Shown here one piece after another: positions 45,001 to 49,829 of a stretch of 49,829 bases of DNA. The notes below the pieces were generated by a model. It saw nothing but the letters and a program-made list of their open reading frames with translations, did no database searches and was not told where the DNA came from. Origin of the DNA: Saprospiraceae bacterium UBA6168 (GTDB taxonomy: Bacteria; Bacteroidota; Bacteroidia; Chitinophagales; Saprospiraceae); the NCBI GenBank assembly GCA_002435785.1, contig DIUC01000008.1:48804-98632 (forward strand), given 5' to 3'. Position numbers and translations under genes: made by a program. Position 1 is the stretch's first letter. Each line of letters begins with the position of its first letter.

Positions 45001-46542
45001 ATGATTTCTCAAAACTCCTGTTGTGCACAACGCACAACGCCCTTCTTACGCACACTGACACTCCTCGTTGCCATGTTCCTGTTCAATGCTGCACTCACCG
45101 CACAGCACACCATATCCGGTAATTGTGGCTGCCTTACCTTCGTTTACGCTTGTTCTGGACAACTTGCTACTGCACTTGTTGGTGCCGAGGTTCAACTATA
45201 CTGTAGCGGTCGCAGTGAGGAGGCGTATATAGGTGAAAACGCAACGCTCTGCCCATCAGGCTCTTCATGGAGCTGCGTGGGTTCACTTGCCACACCTTCC
45301 ATCTGCCTTTCGGAGGACAACTGGGAGATTTGTTCCATCGTGAGTTGCACGGTTTATGTTGAGCAGACGCTCGACATAGAGCCTACCATCAATGGCACCA
45401 TGCTTGGGTATGGAGAATATGCCGTGCCCTGCCAGAGTGGCACCAATACCTGCTACGGCAGGATATACACGGGTTGCCTGAACACCTTGGCGGGTGCAAC
45501 GGAAATCCTTGCCTGCCCAGGCGACGACCTTATCCTCCATTTTGATGACTTGGTAATACCAAGCGCCAGCGGGATGTGCCTCTACGTTACCATCAAGACC
45601 TCCTCAGGTACCTATATCACTGCCCACAAATACCCCTATAATGAGGTTTCAGGTGGTTCGGTAGATATTACCGACCTGCTGGATGGACTTGACACGGATG
45701 AGACGTACATCATTGACATGGAGCTGAACTGCTGCTCCGGGGCGTCTTCTACTTGTTTTATGACCAATAATCATTACTATGCTTATATCTATTTGAGAGG
45801 GAAGTTTGATTATGAATTAACTGCTGTGGGCACCGGGAGCGGAGGTCCATATGTTCCTTCGACTACGCCCTATGGGCCTATCGTCCCCACTGTATTATAT
45901 ATTGGTATGCCGCCAATTCCAGTTGCTAATACTATAGCCTTCTATGGCCAAAATGTGGTAAATCTTGCTAGCGTGGATGAGATTGATTGGGTTTTATGGG
46001 ATATTGATTGTAGTGGAGGCAGTACGGAGAATGAACTTGGTTCAGGAACAATTGAGCCTGAGCCAATGGAGTCGGAAATTGAGGATGCGTTTACTACGGG
46101 AATTATTGGCTGGGCTTATACAGGAACTACTTGCAAATGTTACCGTCTCGACCTTACTTTTGATAATGGCTGTGACGAGGACCCTGTTACAGAAAGTTAT
46201 TACTTTAGATGTGGGGGTGATTGTTTTGCTGGCCCTTCTGACCCTCCAATAGACAAGATTTTAGAAGGAACTACTGGCAAAGGACTGTTTAAGATAGGTG
46301 TTAGTACCAATCCAGTGAGGGATGATATTCTGAAGCTGGATTATTCTGGCCAGTGGCCAGAAGATGCTACAAGAGCAGCTATACTATACATAAAGGATGC
46401 ATCAGGCCGTACCGTCAGTTCGCAACAAATAACATTTGACGGGCGTCATGCACGTGTACCTTTAAATGCTACCTCTGGCATTTATTTCTATACGGTACGT
46501 ACCGGCGACCAATCCTTTTCTGGTAAGTTTGTAAAGAATTGA
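45001..46542 (+). CDS. Secreted cysteine-rich protein with T9SS type A sorting domain
   Basis: The ATG at 45001 gives 513 residues with a signal peptide (LTLLVAMFLFNAALTA) preceded by a basic stretch; a frame from 44950 adds 17 residues without purpose. The body (to ~430) is rich in cysteine (GNCGCLTFVYACSG, NCCSGASSTC) and has no recognised catalytic motif. The end (VSTNPVRDDILKLDYSG...GIYFYTVRTGDQSFSGKFVKN) is a T9SS sorting domain with the GIYFY...GKFVKN pattern. Base composition drops in GC after ~45770, suggesting joined modules. It lies between the two dispersed repeats. Function unknown. Confidence 0.75.
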   Translation: MISQNSCCAQRTTPFLRTLTLLVAMFLFNAALTAQHTISGNCGCLTFVYACSGQLATALVGAEVQLYCSGRSEEAYIGENATLCPSGSSWSCVGSLATPSICLSEDNWEICSIVSCTVYVEQTLDIEPTINGTMLGYGEYAVPCQSGTNTCYGRIYTGCLNTLAGATEILACPGDDLILHFDDLVIPSASGMCLYVTIKTSSGTYITAHKYPYNEVSGGSVDITDLLDGLDTDETYIIDMELNCCSGASSTCFMTNNHYYAYIYLRGKFDYELTAVGTGSGGPYVPSTTPYGPIVPTVLYIGMPPIPVANTIAFYGQNVVNLASVDEIDWVLWDIDCSGGSTENELGSGTIEPEPMESEIEDAFTTGIIGWAYTGTTCKCYRLDLTFDNGCDEDPVTESYYFRCGGDCFAGPSDPPIDKILEGTTGKGLFKIGVSTNPVRDDILKLDYSGQWPEDATRAAILYIKDASGRTVSSQQITFDGRHARVPLNATSGIYFYTVRTGDQSFSGKFVKN

Positions 46543-46564
46543 TTTTGAACTTATTTATAGTTCT

Positions 46565-46592
46565 GCCCCCTATGGTGTACACCATAGGGGGC
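46565..46592. repeat. Perfect 28-bp palindrome between two cargo genes
   Basis: The sequence from GCCCCCTATGGTGT on is its own reverse complement with no spacer. It sits 22 bp past the first cargo stop and 16 bp before the second cargo start. It could be a terminator-like hairpin without a U-run or a protein-binding site. Confidence 0.85.
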
Positions 46593-46608
46593 CTATAAAA
46601 TATTGGTT

Positions 46609-48684
46609 ATGAATTATCGTCTATCAATATTATTTGCCTATTGCATTTTTATTTTTTCCGCCCATCTCGCGACGGCCCAGCCAAACATGATTCCAAACCC
46701 CGACTTCGAGGTTTACTATGGCTGCGATTATGACCTCTACCAACAAGACCTGATTACAGTAATATCAGACTGGAATCGCCGGGGCAAACGTGCAGCACGT
46801 TACTTCAACATGGACTGCGTGAACGACCCTATTTCCGACTACTATCAAGTAACTGATATTGTAGGCTCCCAAAGCGGCAATGGCTATTTAGTGCAGGGTC
46901 ACTTTTTCTCAGCTGGATATCCAGCAGGTGAAAGGATGGAATACAGCCAAGTGCTACTGTTGACCCCAATAGAAAAAGAAAAAAACTATTTCCTGAGGTA
47001 TTACACCACCCCAGGCTACCTAAATTCAATCCAGATATCCCATCTTGGTGTCCTCTTCACGGATGCCTTGGTCATGGACCCTATCACGATTACCCTGCCC
47101 AGCCCCATCATCCAGATAGACCCACAGCTTGAGGTAGATACCTTGATGACAGGTGCACCGGGTGACTGGACCAAGGTGACCCACTGCTTTACGGCGGACA
47201 GCAATTACAATGTAATGACGATAGGCATTTTCGCAGACCCCAATGAAATCATGTCAAGTATCCCTATTTTAATAGCTGGAGTAACAAAGGCCTACACCGC
47301 CTACGACAACTTCTACCTTGCCGAGATAGACCCCGTGCTCACGCTGGACTCCATCGCCGGGGGCGACACCATCTGCGCCGGGGAGTGCGTGACGCTCTCC
47401 ACCAACCACTCCCTCATTGACGGCACTTGGGAGTGGCTGCTGCCCGGCTCCAACCTCGGCAGCAGCACCGACTCCGTCGTCACCGTCTGCTACGGCACCC
47501 CCGGCACTTACGACGTGGACGTGCTCGTGACCCACTGCATCGGGCAGTACCAGAACCATTTCCCCAAGGCCATCACCGTCGTCGAGGGCATCTCGCACCA
47601 GCCCGCCTGGACGGACACGCTGGTCTGCCCCGGCACGCCCGTCGGCGTTGAACTCGGCGGCACGGGCTATGCCGTCACCTGGCAGGACAACGGCAGCACA
47701 GCCCCCGCCCGGCAGTTCACGCAGCCCGGCACCTATGCCTACACCCTCTCCAACGGCTTCTGCGAGAAGGCATTCGAGCTGACCGTGGCGCACACCTACC
47801 CGCTGACGTTCGTCGCCATCAGCGGTTCGGCCTGCCCCGGTGGCAGCTTCACCTTCAACGGGACCGGGTACACCGTGCCGGGCGCATACTCCGACACCCT
47901 GCGGGGCGCATCGGGCTGCGACTCCATCGTTTACAACATCGCCTTCTCACTGCACGAGCCAGTGCCGCTGACCATCAATGGGCCAGCGGGCTTCTGCGAG
48001 GGCAGCGGCACGATACTGGAAGCCGCCACGGCGGGGCACTCGGCGCTCTTGTGGGGCAGCGGCGAGGCCGGCAACAGCATCATGGTGGCGGATGGCGGCA
48101 CCTACGCCCTCACCGCCCTCGACCCCAACGGCTGCGAGGTAGGGGCAACGGCGGTTGTGGAGGAATGGCCAGTGCCGTCCGTCACGGCGGGCAGCCTGCT
48201 GGACACCCTGTTCAAGGTGGGCATGGCGATGCCCGTGAACTATGCTGGGGACATCGAGACCTACGGGTGGCAGCCCCCCGGCCCGCTCGACTGCGGCGAC
48301 TGCCCCTACCCCGCCCTCGTACTGCCGCAGGAGGGCAGCTATGTGGTCACGGTCTCCAACGAGGTGGGCTGCACCGCCTCCGCCACCGTCGCCGTGAGCT
48401 TCAAGGACTCGGACGTGTACGTGCCGAACGTGGTGGCCAATCGCCCCACCGTGGACGGGAACGGCGTACTGTACGCACAAAGCAACAACGACTTCACCTA
48501 CAGCCTCCGGGTCTTCGACCGGTGGGGCGGCCTACGCTTCTCCGGTGATGGCCTCCGTGCCAACGACATCACCGGCGGCTGGGAGCCGGGGGGCAGGTTC
48601 CAGCAGGGAGTCTATACTTGGATGATACTGTTCGAGGAGAACGGCAAGCAGCGGGTGCTGGCCGGGGACGTGACCGTGCTGTGA
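46609..48684 (+). CDS. Secreted protein with PKD/Ig-like repeats and gliding-type (CHU_C, T9SS type B) C-terminal domain
   Basis: The ATG at 46609 gives 691 residues; a TTG 6 bp earlier is also open. After a signal peptide (LSILFAYCIFIFSAHLATA), residues ~20-240 form a jelly-roll-like domain (NMIPNPDFEVYYGCDYD...AYDNFYLAEIDP). Residues ~245-600 hold several cysteine-containing PKD/Ig-like units (GGDTICAGECVTLST, GSACPGGSFTFNGTGYTVPG, GPAGFCEGSGTILEA). The end (SLRVFDRWGGLRFSGD...GVYTWMILFEENGK) is the CHU_C domain used for export by T9SS with PorP/SprF partners. GC content jumps at about residue 240, exactly at the domain boundary. Function is likely adhesion, unproven. Confidence 0.85.
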   Translation: MNYRLSILFAYCIFIFSAHLATAQPNMIPNPDFEVYYGCDYDLYQQDLITVISDWNRRGKRAARYFNMDCVNDPISDYYQVTDIVGSQSGNGYLVQGHFFSAGYPAGERMEYSQVLLLTPIEKEKNYFLRYYTTPGYLNSIQISHLGVLFTDALVMDPITITLPSPIIQIDPQLEVDTLMTGAPGDWTKVTHCFTADSNYNVMTIGIFADPNEIMSSIPILIAGVTKAYTAYDNFYLAEIDPVLTLDSIAGGDTICAGECVTLSTNHSLIDGTWEWLLPGSNLGSSTDSVVTVCYGTPGTYDVDVLVTHCIGQYQNHFPKAITVVEGISHQPAWTDTLVCPGTPVGVELGGTGYAVTWQDNGSTAPARQFTQPGTYAYTLSNGFCEKAFELTVAHTYPLTFVAISGSACPGGSFTFNGTGYTVPGAYSDTLRGASGCDSIVYNIAFSLHEPVPLTINGPAGFCEGSGTILEAATAGHSALLWGSGEAGNSIMVADGGTYALTALDPNGCEVGATAVVEEWPVPSVTAGSLLDTLFKVGMAMPVNYAGDIETYGWQPPGPLDCGDCPYPALVLPQEGSYVVTVSNEVGCTASATVAVSFKDSDVYVPNVVANRPTVDGNGVLYAQSNNDFTYSLRVFDRWGGLRFSGDGLRANDITGGWEPGGRFQQGVYTWMILFEENGKQRVLAGDVTVL

Positions 48685-48687
48685 GGG

Positions 48688-49282
48688 CCCCGCTGGCGCT
48701 GCTGGTTCAATTCTGAAGACTTGAACCGGATATTTGCATGTCTCCGACATGCGACGGTACACGTCGAAGACGTGAAAATATGAGGTTCAAGCCCGTTAGC
48801 GAGCGCAGCTCGTGACGAGCAGTGACGTTTTTTGATGGAAGTGAGCAGGAAAGGTGGCAAGTGGAAACCTTGGTTGCGAAGTAGAAAAAAAACTTTTTTT
48901 AAAGCGCAGCGCAGCCATCACTGCATTGGTCGCAGACATCCACAATACCAAAACGGAACGCAAGGACCTTGGCGCAAAGCTCATTGTGTACAAAACACCC
49001 TTCATAGTGTACAATCACGCTTCATAGTGTTCAAAACACGCGTCGTAGTGTACAGAACACGCGTCGTAGTGTACATCGCAGCGATGTTAACATACAAAAC
49101 GGAGGACGAGATATACAAAACGGCGGACGAGACATACAGTGTGGCGGGCGGGCTACCCATGCTGCCAGGCAATCAGCCCCGCTGGCAGCGGCCAGCGGCC
49201 GCAACCAAAACCCGTTAACGAGCGCAGCTCGTGACGAGCAGTGACGTTTTTTGATGGAAAGACAGGTAGGTGGCTAGCGGGG
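48688..49282. repeat. Dispersed repeat, copy 2
   Basis: ~595 bp, a direct copy of 44081-44644. It starts 3 bp after the second cargo stop. It differs by a ~33-bp segment (CTCGTGACGAGCAGTGACG..., ~48808-48840) absent from copy 1, a short duplication near 49190, and scattered substitutions. CCCGTTAGCGAGCGCAG (48792) and CCCGTTAACGAGCGCAG (49211) bracket it, with the 21-bp array at 48982-49148. Confidence 0.9.
48982..49148. repeat. 21-bp tandem array in repeat copy 2
   Basis: Eight ~21-bp units over 167 bp, matching the copy 1 array in number, order and length. One frame stays open across it (VVYRTRV-type seven-residue words). Confidence 0.88.
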
Positions 49283-49334
49283 AACAGTGCTGTTTTTCAA
49301 TTGAAAGGTGGTGCGCCAGCGGCGCTTTAGTTTT

Positions 49335-49829
49335 TCATTCTAATATGATTGTTTTGGTTTTGATGGTTTTACAACCTGTCGTTGAGTAGGAAACTGAAAC
49401 ACGATTTTTTCCTTTGTAAATTATTTTGTCAATTGCATTAAAAGGACCATTTGCTCTTTCACAATAATCCATCAATTCACCTTTCTTTTTACCGCTTTTA
49501 AAATTCTCAATAATTAAACTATCCCAACTTGATGAGTCGGGATAAACAATTATATTATTGACACTGTCTGCGAACATATAAGTCAGGTAATTTGTAATTT
49601 TCCTATTGTCTTTGAGCGATAGCAATTTGCCGCCCCAGCACACTATTCCGCACCCATATTTCACAAAAACAAAATCCTTATTGTCCCATAAAATTTCGCT
49701 GTGGCTTGCTATGTATTCGTTTTCAGAAACATTAAAAACCTTTCTTAATCCCTGTTTTGTCGTGACTCTGACTTGGTATAAATGGTCAGCCAAACTTCCT
49801 CTTAGTTCGGCGTTGTTGCATGAAGAAAT
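49335..49829 (-). CDS. Partial hypothetical lipoprotein running off the window end
   Basis: The minus-strand frame is open from its stop at 49335 to the window edge, giving 164 visible residues. The visible start reads ISSCNNAELRG, a lipobox with the acylated Cys fourth, so the signal peptide lies beyond the window; a TTG at 49793 is probably not the real start. The rest is beta-rich (VKYGCGIVCWGGKLLSL) and ends KTIKTKTIILE. No family is recognised. The region is more AT-rich than the neighbouring repeats. Confidence 0.65.
   Translation of the reverse strand: MSSCNNAELRGSLADHLYQVRVTTKQGLRKVFNVSENEYIASHSEILWDNKDFVFVKYGCGIVCWGGKLLSLKDNRKITNYLTYMFADSVNNIIVYPDSSSWDSLIIENFKSGKKKGELMDYCERANGPFNAIDKIIYKGKNRVSVSYSTTGCKTIKTKTIILE

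Noticed and set aside
44193..49228. The GTTAACG/GTTAGCG words in the repeats looked like integron attC core sites.
   Set aside because: The attC core needs GTTRRRY; here a C follows too early, no matching RYYYAAC partner was found, and the cargo genes are not small promoterless cassettes.

Overview
The window looks like part of a Bacteroidota chromosome, probably from the Saprospiria/Chitinophagia side (inference). The evidence is secreted proteins ending in type IX secretion (T9SS) sorting domains or a gliding-type C-terminal domain, a PorP/SprF outer-membrane protein, promoter-like TAnnTTTG boxes, few Shine-Dalgarno sites, and several conserved Bacteroidota families. It is chromosomal: dnaA and two tRNAs are present, and no phage or plasmid genes were seen.

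Layout. 0.2-4.8 kb: a very large secreted glycosidase-like protein. 5-11.6 kb: a small membrane protein, a PhyH-family dioxygenase, a K+/H+ antiporter, a NamZ-like peptidoglycan hydrolase, an exonuclease/GIY-YIG fusion and a DUF2853-like protein. 11.9-13.3 kb: a tryptophanase-family lyase whose active-site residues match tyrosine phenol-lyase. 13.3-27.5 kb: a complete NAD-coupled [NiFe]-hydrogenase locus. The structural operon hoxF, hoxU-hoxY (one fused gene), hoxH, hoxW runs on the minus strand. It is divergent from the maturation genes hypA, hypB, hypF, hypC, hypD, maeB and hypE on the plus strand. 27.6-29.5 kb: tRNA-Pro, a decayed tRNA fragment, tRNA-Ser and dnaA. 29.8-44.1 kb: mostly core genes (IscA-like, glutathione peroxidase, lipoamide dehydrogenase, PorP/SprF, a GH109-like oxidoreductase, an RlmL-like methyltransferase). 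This stretch also holds a 1252-residue divergent superfamily 1 helicase-like protein and an NlpC/P60 protein that has lost its catalytic cysteine. 44.1-49.3 kb: two T9SS cargo genes lying between two direct copies of a ~570-bp non-coding repeat. The window ends inside a lipoprotein gene.

How the genes work together. The Hox proteins would exchange electrons between H2 and NAD(H). HypA-F assemble the NiFe(CN)2CO centre and HoxW trims the HoxH C-terminus. MaeB (malate to pyruvate plus NADPH) sits inside the maturation cluster, so the region is rich in pyridine-nucleotide redox functions.

The most unusual signals are these: (1) the HoxU-HoxY fusion; (2) short palindromes with 15-17-bp arms lying in frame inside hypB and hypF, and a nested palindrome that supplies the end of hypF; (3) at least five intergenic hairpins, each built from a different 7-9-bp tandem word; (4) the paired repeats around mosaic T9SS cargo genes, each with an eight-unit 21-bp array. 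All function calls come from reading the protein sequences by eye; no database search was run.
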